NCBI GenBank assembly: GCA_950106755.1
Contig: OX467083.1
Span: forward strand, 46,018,555-46,082,554
Reading direction: 5' to 3'
DNA length: 64,000 nt
From: Climacium dendroides
Lineage: Eukaryota; Streptophyta; Bryopsida; Hypnales; Climaciaceae
Both the position numbers and the translations under genes were made by a program. Shown here piece by piece: positions 10,431 through 22,210 of the stretch. Positions within the stretch are counted from its first letter, which is position 1; every line of letters begins with the position of its first letter. The notes under the pieces are model-generated. The model searched no databases, was not told the origin of the DNA, and saw nothing but the letters and a program-made list of their open reading frames with translations.

Positions 10431-13400
10431 ATGGCGACGTCGAGGTGCGTGGGGTTCGCATTGCCGGTGCAGACGGGGTTGCGCAGGAAGACTGAGCTGC
10501 AAGGGAGGAGAGCCTCAGAGCAGGTCGTGTTGAAATTAGGGTTAGGGCAGCATGGGTGCTGTGGGTGTCAGGCAGCTGCCAACAAGTATGACCCTGGGTA
10601 CAAGAAGAGTGCTCCCAAGAGAAGTGAGTCGAAGAAAGCTGAGAAGTATGGGTCCGTGGCGGAAGCTTCGAGTAGTGGGAGGCAAACGAAGAAGGTTTCG
10701 AAGAAAGATCAGGTGAGGCGCACCTTTGTTGGAGGATATTTTTCAGTGTTGCTTGCAGTTGAAATGATTTTAATCTTGCGAATAAGCTTCGGTCCTTTTC
10801 TTGCAAGTTTCCTATGACTTTGCAGACTGGTCAAGCAACGGTTAGAAGGAAAAAATTCCGCTAGAGCTTGGTTGGGCTCAGAGGCGCCAATTAACTAGCA
10901 ACTTGGGGCTAACTCTCGCTACCAACACCGTTTACTCTATCTAGTGTGTGATGCACAACTTTGTAGATTTAATAGTAATTTGAACATCATGTATTTTAGT
11001 GTACCTATTGATGGATAAGATTGGAACACCATCTAATGAGCTTTGGATCTTGTAATAGCCATTTGTTGACTATGTGCTTGTTGATCTAGTGACTAGTCAC
11101 TCAAAAGTTGCTTTTTGATGGTTGTCCGAAGGTGCAGTATGGGAACAAAAGAAAGTTCAATTACCCTGCAACATGCTAATTTGGTGGCACATAAATGATA
11201 GATGATATTAAATAGAATGATTGACGTTCATTTCCATGAATTAACTTAATGCCCCAACTTTGGACAAGTAAACTAACTGTGTCTATACCAATGGTTTGAA
11301 GTGCTAAATCCACCTGCAGCAATTAGTTAGCTAACTTGAAAGCCCCACTCTTCATTAGTTTCCTTGTAAGTGCAGGTACACAATAGGCTTCCAACTAGCG
11401 AATGAGCCTCAACACCCTAATTGGCTAAGATGCACAACTTTGTTGCTTTTTTAGAGTGAAGATCTTAAGTGTTCATATGTAGCGTTGGTTAGGATTTGCA
11501 GAGAGCAGCTGCATGTTTCGCATTCATCATTATCCATTTTGTCAAGGGCATGTGCCTTAAACCCTGCTGTTGATGGTGAAGATCAGTGATTATCATGGTT
11601 TATGGACTTTGAATGGGAATAACAATAGGGTTAACTTCGGATTTCCGTGACTGCTGTCTCATGCCATGGAATACGGTTCCTCGCTGTGCAGGTGAAATTT
11701 GCAATTGAGGACGATGACGATGATGTCGGCAGTGCCATACCACCGGTATCTCTGTTGAAGCCATTAGCTGGATTCGTTCTGGACGATTCAGGAAAGGTTA
11801 TGTTTATGGCTCCTCCTCAGAATCGGATTGTAACAATTGTGAGTATTTCTCAACCTAACGAGAAACTTTGACTGAAACTACCAGAGCCTTGTTTTTATTT
11901 ACTCAATAAGACGTGGTGGTATACACTCTTCGATGGCGGATTGGCTTCGCACAATTATCCCACATTTGTTGAACTTCCTGGTTGATTTGTTTTGAAATGC
12001 AGGTGGATCCAGCAACTAGAAGACCACTAGAATGTATGATAAGAAGGGCTTTCTCAAGCTCGAGTGGGGAGCAATGTTTTCTCCTTTTACCTCTAGATAT
12101 GTAAGGGACCCCTTTTTAATATCTTCTTTCAATTGGTACATGTAACCTTCCTTAAGCTTCCTAAATGATTTTTTATCTCAACTCCTAAAGATATGGAAGT
12201 GACCACTCTTGGCCTTTTGGGTACTTTGGGTTAATGTTTGTTCCAGGACTGCATTGAACTTGGTGCTGGACCTCACTCAGCTTGATGCACTTCAAACATG
12301 CTGTTATGAAACGAACAAAGTATGAATCAAACGAGCAGTTCTAAATTTTTACTCGAATCTTGTTTGCGCTGATCTTTTCCGTTTAGTAACAAATTTCCGA
12401 AAATGTAATACTGTGCATGCAGGCCCTTACAAATTTTGAAAATAGAAGAGGAACGCGAAGGTTTGATTGAGGTAACTCTCCTTCATCCTTGCAAGTGTCG
12501 CAGTATGTGCTAAAATTAGACTGACTAGTAGCCATGGACCTAACCTGGATATCTGCTGTTGCAGCTGAGTGATTTGGAGTTGGAAGAGGTGCTACCTAAC
12601 GCAGCATATGCACTTGCCAAAAGTCGTCTTCATCTTATCGTTAGTGGGTAAGTTTAATACAATTTCCAGGGTTTATCTTGCTAGTGTGTATCGATTTGAT
12701 TATCGGTTCCTTGCTATTTGAATACCTTCTGGCATTGGAAAGAGTTTTATAATTTGTGTCCTGTTGTATACTTTGTGTCAGGTTCTGTCTGACTGCTCGG
12801 GGAGGTTTCTGCTACACAGAGAAGGATGTCATAGACTTAAATACTGGTATTTTACATTACCTTCTTTTAAACCATTTCCTGAACTAAAATAGCTTTTGAG
12901 AAGGTAGGAAGAGTTTCAAAGGAAAGGAACCAAGCGTCGTTATGTATCTGCCAGTCCCTTACCCACCCCTTAAAAACAGGGTGGTGAGACGAACTTAGCC
13001 TCATGCGTAAGAAAAATACTCACTGATATTCTGTTCTTGTGCAGAGTATGGAGAGGGATTGGGTGGTTCTCTGGCCGAAGGAGTAGAGGTTGCGACTTTC
13101 CAAATGGTATCGTAACCCTCTTCTGATGGACAGATTCTTCTTTCTTAGGAAGTGACGAGTGTGGATAGCGCGCAATTTTTGACTGGATAATTTCAACTGA
13201 TATATGTTTCTATGAATTCCTTGCGCAGGATAACAATCAATATCTTATGTTTACACCCTTTGACCCCCTTATGTTCGTTGCGCACAAGGTCCGCCCGCTA
13301 CCTGATTCCTTACATTTTGGTGTTTTGCATGCTTTTGGATGAAGTGCTTTGCAGTCTGTGCTTCAAACATTGCAGAGCTGACGTGACTCTGTTTCTGTTG

Positions 13401-13822
13401 CTGTAACAGGACTCAGCAACGGGAGAGTTGAGGATTGCTGATGATGTGAGTCCCTTATTATATTGGAAACTTTGTTGCCGGTGGGAAAGTGGTTGTCATT
13501 TTGTTATGATTATACGAGCAATGTAAAGCATTGTCTTCTGCAATTGCGGAGTACATAGTTTGTTCATCCATTGAAGCTTTTGGTTGATATGCAGGACCTA
13601 CTGGATGACGAAGCAGTGCTAGATGCTATTGATGAAGAAAATGAATTCCAAGCTCTTGTGGTAAGTTTTATTGGATTCTATGCCAGTAAACTCTAGACCT
13701 GTTCATTCCGATTTCCGGTTTCAAGTTTGTCGCTTCCGTTATTCTCATTCGGTTGAAATCATTTTGTCTTCCTGCTCCAGGATGAGGAAGAGGCAGTTAA
13801 CGAGGCTTTGAAGTCAGCCTAG
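10431..13822 (+). CDS. DUF3727-type plastid protein (11 exons)
   Basis: Exons 10431-10712, 11692-11838, 12003-12100, 12423-12471, 12565-12647, 12782-12846, 13045-13106, 13229-13288, 13410-13445, 13595-13660 and 13781-13822 join in phase to give 329 residues. The N-terminus (MATSRCVGFALPVQTGLRRK) is rich in Ser, Arg and small residues and lacks acids, as expected of a chloroplast transit peptide. The middle (GFVLDDSGKVMF, CFLLLPLDMPLQIL) and the C-terminal part (AAYALAKSRLHL, GFCLTARGGFCYTEKD, YLMFTPFDPLMFVAHKD) resemble the DUF1292-DUF3727 arrangement of cyanobacteria and plastids. The very end is acidic. The biochemical role of the family is unknown to me. A stretch at 12247-12322 could pass as an exon, but skipping it keeps the conserved LPLDMP...LKIEEE junction. 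Intron 3 carries a 3' end related to the TTAA elements. Confidence 0.88.
12181..12235. repeat. orphan end of a TTAA-type element in an intron
   Basis: The sequence from ATATGGAAGTGACCAC to GGGTACTTTGGGTTAA resembles 58088-58131, which ends GAGGGGTTAA. Both end in TTAA preceded by a G-rich inverted-repeat end, like the right ends of elements A-D. No matching left end was found. Confidence 0.4.
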
Positions 13823-16171
13823 TAAAACGAGTTCAGCTCCTGACAGTAATAAAAAAATTGAGCCTGTACCTTCTATTTCAAAGAATGTCTCCCTTCTTGG
13901 AATCGCCCATGGGTTGGTTGTAAATTGCAATCATGCAAGCAGGCTCTAAATTGAGGAACTCTCAATCGTTTGTACAGATAAATCTAGAGTACTTCCTATG
14001 AGTTTCTCCTGTTTGAACTATGGCAACGAAGTGTTGTTATTCTTCTGGATTTTGTAACTGAAAGACCTTGTGAAGGTAGGGATGGGTCGATGCAGCTGGG
14101 CTCTTTCGGGTCTACCATCTACCCTTCGAAAGTCAAGACCCATCCAGAATATCTCAGTGTGAATCCAAGTTGGAACTTAACCCCTAAAGTTCCTTGACTA
14201 TGTTCTCACCGAAAATGCTCCAAAACTGCCATTTCTAGTACAAGTACCAAATTTTTGAAAAATATTATTTTTGGACACATGAACTCTAGGATCTTGTAAA
14301 TGTACTTTGGTTTGAGAATGTGGAAAAAAATTCAGAAATTTCCATCATATAAATTGCAAGTTATTATTGTTTGAAGCAGCAAAAATCTTTTTGTTGGCCT
14401 CCAAAAAATCAGGTGGTTGCACTTTGAAAAAATGTTTAAAATGGTTGTGCCTCTTTGAATTCATATTTCAAGGCAAGTTGGAAATCATATGCTTGAAAAT
14501 TTTTAGATCATTTGAAATTGTACAACATAAAGGAAAAAATTAGTAAGTAGAAAGAAGTAGATAATGATTCAAAATACTAAATTGCTGAGAATTTAGATAT
14601 GGAATTGAAAAATGTCAATCTCAAAAGTTGTAATGTTGTAATGAACAATATACATCCTATGATCTTAATTTTTTCAAAAATATTAAAAATTGAGTTAAAT
14701 AAAGGACTTCAAAGTTTATTTTAGAGTGAAAAATCTATAGCTATTTGCAAACTAGAACTCCTCATGACTTTCATCTCATTAATCAAAATGGAATGATTCA
14801 AAGTCCACATATGTATAAATTTAATGAACCAATTTCAAATTTTTATTTATGAAAAAAATGATATCTTTTGATCTATTTGGACTACCTGAGTTAAAAAACA
14901 AACTACATATCACATAGTAACTTTTGAACTATGTAGTCAAAAGTTATGAAAATTGTTGGGCCATAAAGCTACTTATTCATATGTTGTGTGAAATTTTCAA
15001 AGAAAAAAAATAAAATCTCCACTAATATGTACTTGCCCCTCAAAGTTATGTTGTCAGAAACACAAGGTTGGTACTTTAGGTGTTAAGTGCCCTGGTATAT
15101 TATTTTTGCTCTCATAACCTCAATGGAGTCCATAATTATAATATATTTGCATGCATTACACAAGAACATGGTTGTATCTCATAATTTTGTCCCTCTGCTT
15201 TAGTGTTATAAGGTGGCGACCATGCATTGGATATGAAGAGCATAAATTTTAAACATATATTACTCATACATATTTGATGTTGGTAATCTTCTTTGCAACT
15301 AGATCAAATTTAACGTTAAATATTTATCAATATTTCAAAATAAAAACTTTATATGAGGATGTTGCAATGTAATTCTTCAATGTCCAATGCCTTTTTATGC
15401 TACGACTATACTTCACAAAGAATTTTTCAAAAATATAATTTATTAAAAGTAGCAACTTGGTTAGGTTTTATTTAACTTCAAAGTATTGTCAACATCAAAA
15501 TTTGGTGCCTTGGACATTTAGGGGTTCAAGATATGTTCAAACTTAAAGACGTTAAATTACAAATTGTTGCAAGCTAATGGCACAAGATTTGTTCAAATTC
15601 TTTACAAAATATTCATATGATCATTCTTTTCCGAAACTCCCATGAGAAAATCTATCTATCGTCGTAGCAAAGTCACCTGCACTAACTTTAGATGAGCTTA
15701 CGTGCACTGAGAATGGCTACCAAACTTCCAACTACTTCAGGCTAACTTTAAAAATGGCATCACCTCATGAAGCTGGCATGTGGAAAGAACCAACACCAAA
15801 TTGCAAATTAATGCAGCATCTACAATAAGCAATGGCTACCGTTGTTTGAACAAGAATTTTACAGGCAGCTACAGAAAGCTTCTCAGACTAACTTTTCGAT
15901 GTATTTTTAAAACTGTGACGACGTTTAACGGTTTGATCACTTTCTTCGAAAAACGTTTCATTGGAGAGAGATAACACCAGCGAATTTTCGAGGTTGGAGG
16001 TTGAAGAGGCTGTCACTGCCGAAGGCTTCATTGGAGACCTACCTAGAGCAAGAAAGAAGAAAGAAGAAGTACCCATGGCCTCCCAATGACACTCACTCCA
16101 ACCAACATTGAATAACTAATTAATGTAGAGCTCTTCAAAAGTTAAACCTAGTCAATCCAAAGCGAACTTAG
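13823..16171. other. intergenic between convergent genes
   Basis: Contains the 3' region of the DUF3727 gene and element C (14177-15086). About 15090-15700 is AT-rich with nothing recognisable. The 15700-16170 part is less AT-rich and probably includes the 3' untranslated region of the pectin methylesterase gene on the other strand. Confidence 0.5.
14177..15086. mobile_element. TTAA-bounded element C
   Basis: 910 bp with TTAA at 14177-14180 and 15083-15086. The ends CCCCTAAAGT and (complement) CACCTAAAGT match at 9 of 10 bases. It is a reversed copy of element B (8346-9296) and shares its left half with element D in the pectin methylesterase intron. Non-coding. Confidence 0.65.
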
Positions 16172-19100
16172 CTAGAATTCTGGCAGCCATTCTTGGCCAT
16201 TGATGAAGTCGATCTGGGTGAAAACCATGGCCTCTAACTCGTTCAAATTGAGAGCCCATGCCTGCCCTGTGGTCGTCGCTCCCGGACCCCAGCATTCATA
16301 CATTCCATAAGTCACTGTCCTGTTATGAATATTCCATCACCACAACACCACGAAGACAGCAAGGAGTCAGCAACATGAACTTGGTAACTCGGATTTTCAG
16401 CCTCCTGTGGAAAAGAGTACTTTAATTTAGGTGCTACTACTTTAATTTAATTGACATTGACAATTGGAAATGACTGAGGAGAACGTCTATCTGTTGCTGA
16501 AGGATGATTCCATTGCGGGAGCTCCGATGGTAGATCTTGAAAACTGAGCATCCTAATAAAACGTAAAGATCGAAACAAGAGCTTATGGTTTATAAACCAG
16601 ATCTTCTCGAATGACTGCCGACCACCTGTAGATTAGAATGCCTCTTTGAGATCATGAGAATGAAGAAGCTATTGGGAGCATGCTATAGCATTATGAGGTG
16701 TATGCGTTGGCCCATGCGCAGAGGGAGGCAATTTCAAAACTCGACATTCAAGGAAAATAGGATTTTGAAGGATGAAGAATTGTACTACCTGTGACCAATG
16801 GGATTAAATAAACGTGAAAATTGAGCGAAAATAGTGAGGTCTGATAATCCAAAAATTGCAGGATGAGGGATTAGAAGGTGCAAGAAAAGTGCTTACTGCT
16901 GACGGCTAACACTGTCGTGACTCCAGTCTGCATCCCATACTAGAGGTTGCACAATGTTCTCGATGTAGCATTCCGAGTAGATAATGCGTGAGTAGGTCCC
17001 CATGGCTCTTCCCAAGTAATTGCTCCCGGAGCCTGTTATTTGGCAGCCCACGAAGGAGAAGCCGCTGGGGTCATCGGGACTCTCCCTCCTCTGGGCCGCA
17101 ATCGATCCTGTGCTCGTTGCTATGGAATTAAACGTGGATGCCTGCTTGCAAAGAGTATTATTTCCAAAGAAATCAGTATTGATCATATGATTCAGAGTCT
17201 GTAACTGAATGATTCTGTACCAGGTAATTCAAATCTTAAGCCTTGTTGTCGAAAAGTGTACATTTTCAATTGTGCAAGTAGCAAAAGCGGTGACTTTTCT
17301 GCAACGAGACTCAAGATTTGAGTTGCAGGCAAGCATAATGTTCATGAAGAAACTAGGATCGTGGAAGACCCCATGGTGAAGAAATCGAATCTTGGGAAAT
17401 TAATTTACAAAACAATTGAAGTAGTTGAACTTATAACCCAGATTCTTTATCGAATATTTGCCTGCCACCCTTAGAATATTTGGCCTCGTTGATATTATTA
17501 TGGAAAATCCTTCCTAAATTTTCGACTTTTGGTGAAAATTTGCCGGTAAAATTAACACTGCTATGGGTTAAAGGCGAACGAATTCTTGTACCGTGTACAT
17601 GGATTGCCCATTGCCGAAGACAAAATCTATGGAGCCTTGAATGAAACAGTTTTTGAAGTAATGGCGGCCGGAGTCATCACACAGAGTGTCTTGCCCTCCG
17701 TAGAAAGCACAGTTGTAGAAGGCTGCCTTGTCGCCCGCAATTCGAAAGGCTGCCCCCTGTCGTCCCACTGCTCCAGGTGGTGGTACCTCTGCGGTGTTCT
17801 GTAATGCAATTCACAAAGACACATTCAAAGGAACCGTTAGTGTCTTGGATTGGAAAATTTAACCCAAGATAACTACACCGTTTCATTCAGAATGAATCCT
17901 CCAGGTGAATTTGAAAAATGCACTCGTCAATACCATTGCATTCCAATGTACGCTTGTAAAAATCAGAAGTTTTCCAACTCAGCATTATGTCCTCTGACTT
18001 CCTCCCTCCAGGCTCTGAAAGTTTATCTAGTCCATAACCGGATATTAACAGCGAATAGGCGTGGGAGTACCTTGAAGGCGATGTCTCTGGCAACGAAGTT
18101 GGTGGCAAAGACCGTGACGGAAGCGCTGCCATAGGAGCCCAGCTGTTGCCCATCAGGGCCAAGGTCACTGGCAATACTATTCCAGGATATGGCCGTGGAA
18201 TTCGCTCCGGCTCCCTGGAATGTCAGATACGGTAGCGTGCTTGGCACCGTCACTCTTTCCCTGCAAACCCCAGTCCAACTCTACCCAATCAGCACAACCC
18301 TCAATCCTCTGTAATGAAGGGGGAAAGCAAGCTTGAAATTGCACTCACATGCGTTCCTTGGAAATTTTCCAACCGGATGTCTACACGACAGATTCTCAAG
18401 ACACACAAGAAATGTACAATTAGAAAGTGTGCGCGTATTACCTACAAGTTGTGGGTTTTCACCAATGGTGGAAGGTGGAATCTTTAAGAGACACTATGAC
18501 TATGAGTTTTTGATCAGTGTTCACAAATGTGACTACGTTTAGCAAATTTCTACCCATTTATTTTGTTTTTAATGCAACAGACAATGTGAACAATACTGTG
18601 CTTAACCCCTACAGTCCCAAGGCCTTTTTCCATCAAAATCCACTCAAAACTGTCATTTCTATTGCAAAGAGAGAAGAACTTAAAAGAAAAAAAGAAAATT
18701 TATACATCTAAATGTAAGATCTTGTACTACATTAGTATAAAAATGCATGGAAAAAATTTCAGGAACTTTGACTTTCTAAATTGCAAGATATTTACATTTA
18801 AGGTAACACATTCAAGATTTTCTTAAGAAGATGTTTAGATTGCCTGAAAACTAAGATTGTCCATAACTTTCTCATCACTAGTCCAAATGGAATGAATCAA
18901 AGCTTCACATGTAGACAAAATCGAATCTTTGAGAAAAAAAATTTAATTACAACAAAATTTAGCTTTTTGTGATTTCTTTTGGGCTGCTTTTTGGACTCAT
19001 GGTGGTAGAACTTTTGTTTCCAGGCACCAATTGAAATAAAAAAATTATATTCTTAGAAAGCTAATCTGATTTCCTATCTTCAAAAGAAGTTCCAAAAAAT

Positions 19101-20678
19101 TATGTCAAAAATTGAGATCACATGAGCCTACCTGAAATTTCGGGGTTAATGTGTATTTTTTTTTATCATATTTTGCAGTGCTTTAAGAAACTTGAGGAAG
19201 TGAAAAGAATCACACTTGAGACTACCGGTTCTGAAGTCTGAACCTCTCTTATTGCCCCAACCCTACGTCAGAATCTGCAAGCCAGAATTGTACTGAGCAA
19301 ATGCATGTTTGGCAGGGTTTTTTTTTCCCTGACACAAAGAAACGAATACCCTGATGTCCCTCCAATGGCATGCTGCCAGGAACACAAGTTCTACAGCAAA
19401 AAAAACCCACTGATGTTTGGTTATGCCTGACATTTTCAGGTTAACAGAGTGACACCCAGCTCTCTTTCATATCACCCAGGCACTTTTACATCGCTTCCGC
19501 AGTTCACATACGAAACAAACATGCCCAGTTCAACACTCTCACTATCACTAGAGTGCCCTGTGGCGTTGCCACAATCAAAACAAAAGTAAAAGTAATTTTC
19601 TAATTTTTTTAGAACAAAAAACAACTCAAAAATCCATGACTTTCACACCATGAGTCGGAACGCTACGAAGCCAAGCCGGTGCACCCCTCCTCGCCAAGGG
19701 CTTTCCGACGGTACCAAGATCGCGACCAAAATATGAGAAAAAGTAATTTTTTAATTTTTTAGAACCAAAAATAACTCAAAAATGCACAACTTTCACACCG
19801 TATGTCCGAACGCCACGAAACCAAGCCGGTGCACCCCTCCTCGCCGAGGGCTTTCCGACGGTACCAAGCACGCGACCGGGGGACGCACGGCCCGGGAGAT
19901 CTCAACGTGACAAACAAAACAAAACAAAACAAAACAAACCACCTGTCTTAATAGAAGAGATAGTCATAGTGATAGTAATAAAAAGTTTGAAAAGGATCCG
20001 ATATCACCTTCGTGACTACGTTATTTCTTTTCTATTCCTTCCATCACAAGGTTGCAGAACTCCACTGATAATCAAGTGCTGCTTTAGGCGCCTGGGGAGT
20101 GATGAAATTATAGAAGTCTGGATGAAATCCTCAGAAATTTTCATCATTGTGGACTGACCATGTACCTGGCTTGAACTGAAACCTAAGTAATGACATTGTC
20201 AGGCATCAAGAATAGATTCGTTAACGGCCCTAAACCGTAACCCCGAGCTCAGAATTCAAGATTATCTCAATTAATTTCCTCTTTGATGCAAGTCAGAAAA
20301 CAGCACATAGAGAAGTGCTCACTTTGACGAAGGCACCGTAACGCCAAGGTTGTTCTACTTATAGCATCCTCAAAATTTTCGATAGATTTGGAAATGATCG
20401 AGAATGGCTTACACATAGTTGCCTGCGGAGATCCGAATGACGAGGTGCTGCGGATTTCCATCAGGAACTGCGTCCACCGCTGCTTGCACGGTAGTATAAT
20501 CCCCTCGCCCGCTCGCATCTACGACAATTTGTTGCGGGATGGCTTGCAGCAAGTTCCGCTGGGGAATGGAATTCTGCACTCCCACCGCCTCACATTCTTG
20601 AGATATTAATGTGAGCAAGCTCAAGTATGCCACCACTGCAAGTTTGCCATTCTTCAACCACGGTGTCCGAATGTCCAT
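16172..20678 (-). CDS. pectin methylesterase (pectinesterase), secreted, no PMEI pro-domain
   Basis: Coding order is 20678-20413, 18260-18071, 17798-17592, 17141-16897, 16319-16172, all in phase, 351 residues. It removes methyl esters from cell-wall homogalacturonan. Residues 1-31 form a signal peptide (basic start, hydrophobic [12 protein letters not shown]). The inhibitor-like pro-region of type I enzymes is absent, and the catalytic parallel beta-helix begins almost at once. Visible family motifs are [25 protein letters not shown] (Q about 166), GGQDTL (catalytic D about 189), GSIDFVFG (D about 210) and LGRAMG (catalytic R about 266). Unusual points: the aromatic residue normally two after that Arg is Met, the usual Tyr after QDTL is Cys, and the usual Cys after NGQS(L/M)Y is absent. 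The first ATG after which the signal peptide reads well was taken as the start. Intron 1 is 2152 bases and full of repeats. Confidence 0.92.
18602..19149. mobile_element. TTAA-bounded element D, inside pectin methylesterase intron 1
   Basis: 548 bp from TTAA (18602-18605) to TTAA (19146-19149), with CCCC next to each. Its left part matches the left part of element C for more than 350 bases, including TTGCAAGATATT/TTGCAAGTTATT and AATGGAATGA(A/T)TCAAAG. The right inverted repeat is poorly conserved beyond CCCC. It reads as an internally deleted relative of B and C. Confidence 0.55.
19588..19880. repeat. 151-bp tandem duplication with a GC-rich core
   Basis: Unit 1 (19588-19738) and unit 2 (from 19739) share AAAAGTAATTTT, CAACTCAAAAAT/TAACTCAAAAAT and a GC-rich core with AAGCCGGTGCACCCCTCCTC and GGCTTTCCGACGGTACCAAG. 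After unit 2 the sequence continues with GGGAGATCTCAACGTGA and an (AAAAC)n tract to 19938. A diverged single copy, including the AAAAC tail, lies at 44276-44500, so this is a dispersed repeat, duplicated here within an intron. Confidence 0.8.
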
Positions 20679-21499
20679 GATAGTGAACCTACTGTGTGAC
20701 AAAAGAAAACTAAGGATGGAACTGCAGCCTAGCTAAAGTTCGATATGGACACTCTAGCTCTACTCCAAGAATCACCTCTTCGGCAATGGACGTGAAATGA
20801 ATGGTCAAAAGAATTCCACCACAAATGGCGACACTCAATCTCCAGTGGTAACAAATTTCAGGTGGTGGGTGACAAAAGAAAATTTAGGCAGCATTGCTTC
20901 TTTTCAATGCAGCTCCCCGGGACAGACTCACGGGGAAACTCAAAATCCTATCGCTATAAAGAAGCTCAAAAAATATGCACGGGTATCATGGATCATTTGT
21001 TCGTGAACGCATGCGACCCGCCATGGAAATAAACGAAAAGAGTCGAAAACCTCCCGTGGATAAGCTGCACAAACTGCTACATTCACCGGATCAGGACTGG
21101 CATTTAACGCCGTGTAAGAGACTCCTGACTGTACTTTGCTATCATTCTGTAGTAATTAATTAGCAGCACATGCCATTACAGCAGCAGCGCAGACAGAGAT
21201 TGACATTGGTGGAAGACTGAAAGGGGTGGATGATTGCGAGAGAGCAAGCAAGCGAGCAAGCGAGAGAGAGAGAGAGAGTCGGAGCTCGAGTGTACGTGAC
21301 AACAGAAGGAGCTGGCTGGCTGGCTGTTACGCTCACACAGTACACGCCTGGTCGTCTCTCAACAAACTTCAGAACCCAATTTGTAAGCTTTATAGTACAT
21401 TTGGTCATGGTTCTTTTTAACACCTCTCCAGGCTCGCCTGTGAAAAGTGTGAATGTTTTTAACAATAGTTTTTCTTTACCAAAAAACGATAGTTTTTCT
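20679..21499. promoter_or_regulatory. probable promoter and leader of the pectin methylesterase gene
   Basis: About 820 bases between two minus-strand genes. A TATA-like motif on the minus strand (ACTATAAAG) lies at 21387-21395. Simple repeats occur at 21241-21280 (AGCA/GAGA-rich) and 21312-21326 (CTGG units). GA-rich tracts are common in plant core promoters. No transcription start is known. Confidence 0.3.
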
Positions 21500-22210
21500 T
21501 TACAATCGTTGGTCGTCCAAATTTTTTTTTCCAGAAATCAGAAACTTGCCTCCCTTGCTTATCATAGCCTCCCCGAAATTATTGACCACCCACGATTCCG
21601 CTTCTCCTCTTGCAACTTTGCAACAATTGCACACTTTCATGTTGGATTCTGAATTTTCTTTTGTCTTTCTTCTGCAAGGTTTGGCCGATCTTGCGTCCTA
21701 AGAGCCAACATATAATACTTACGGAGGGCACTGAGGGAACGTACTTTCTTTCACTTCAAGCTCTTCTTTTCTGGAAGACCCAGGACATGCACATTAGGAT
21801 TTTAAAAAGCGTAACCCGGTTTCGTCCCTAAAACTTGCATCGCCATCGCCATCGCCATCGCCATCGCATTGTTTGATTTGTTCTGGATTGTTGTGGATTA
21901 CTGCTTAATTCCAGCTTACCCTATTCTCCACACTTGAACTAAACCAAAAAAACGCGAAATTCATATTTCGTGCAACAGTGAACTGTAATCTCCAACTCCC
22001 TTCCATTGTTAGCTTCGATTTACACTTTGTTTCGATATGCTCCATTGATTGCGCACTTGATGAGGAATTGCTTGCTTTTGCTAATGAAAAACAGTCACTG
22101 GAATTGTCAGTCGGTGGTTTTCCTGCTGTATCAAATGAAATTCTATTTGCATCCAGGTTCGTCACTGATGATTCCGTTGCCATGATTTCTTTCATTTTGC
22201 GTGTAGGCAT
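21500..22210 (-). CDS. hypothetical protein, tentative three-exon model
   Basis: Exons 22210-22026, 21770-21723 and 21671-21500 give 134 residues on the minus strand. Acceptors are strong (GGTCTTCCAG and CCTTGCAG) and the second donor is good (CTCC|GTAAGT). The first donor (AAA|GTGTAAA) is weaker, but it is the one that keeps the frame open. The N-terminal half is Ser/Asn-rich. A Lys/Glu-rich centre follows, then NMKVCNCCKVARGEAESW with three close cysteines, and a basic end. The family is not recognised. A telomere-like box (TTAGGGTTTAGGATTT on the minus strand) lies about 40 bases before the ATG, as in many plant growth-gene leaders. The alternative is a non-coding leader of the downstream pectin methylesterase gene. 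Confidence 0.33.
21838..21867. repeat. (CATCGC)5 microsatellite
   Basis: Five perfect head-to-tail copies of CATCGC in the proposed first intron of the minus-strand gene at 21500-22210. Read on the minus strand it gives ATGGCG units and a short frame beginning MAMAMAMAM, too short to call as a gene. Confidence 0.85.

Noticed and set aside
10246..10806. 186-codon open frame antisense to exon 1 of the DUF3727 gene
   Set aside because: It is the shadow of a Ser/Arg/Lys-rich coding exon on the plus strand; the plus-strand reading continues through ten further exons.
12247..12322. Possible extra exon of the DUF3727 gene with acceptor TTCCAG and donor GTATGA
   Set aside because: It can be read in frame, but including it interrupts the conserved LPLDMP-LKIEEE junction, and skipping it also keeps phase. 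Base composition is intronic.
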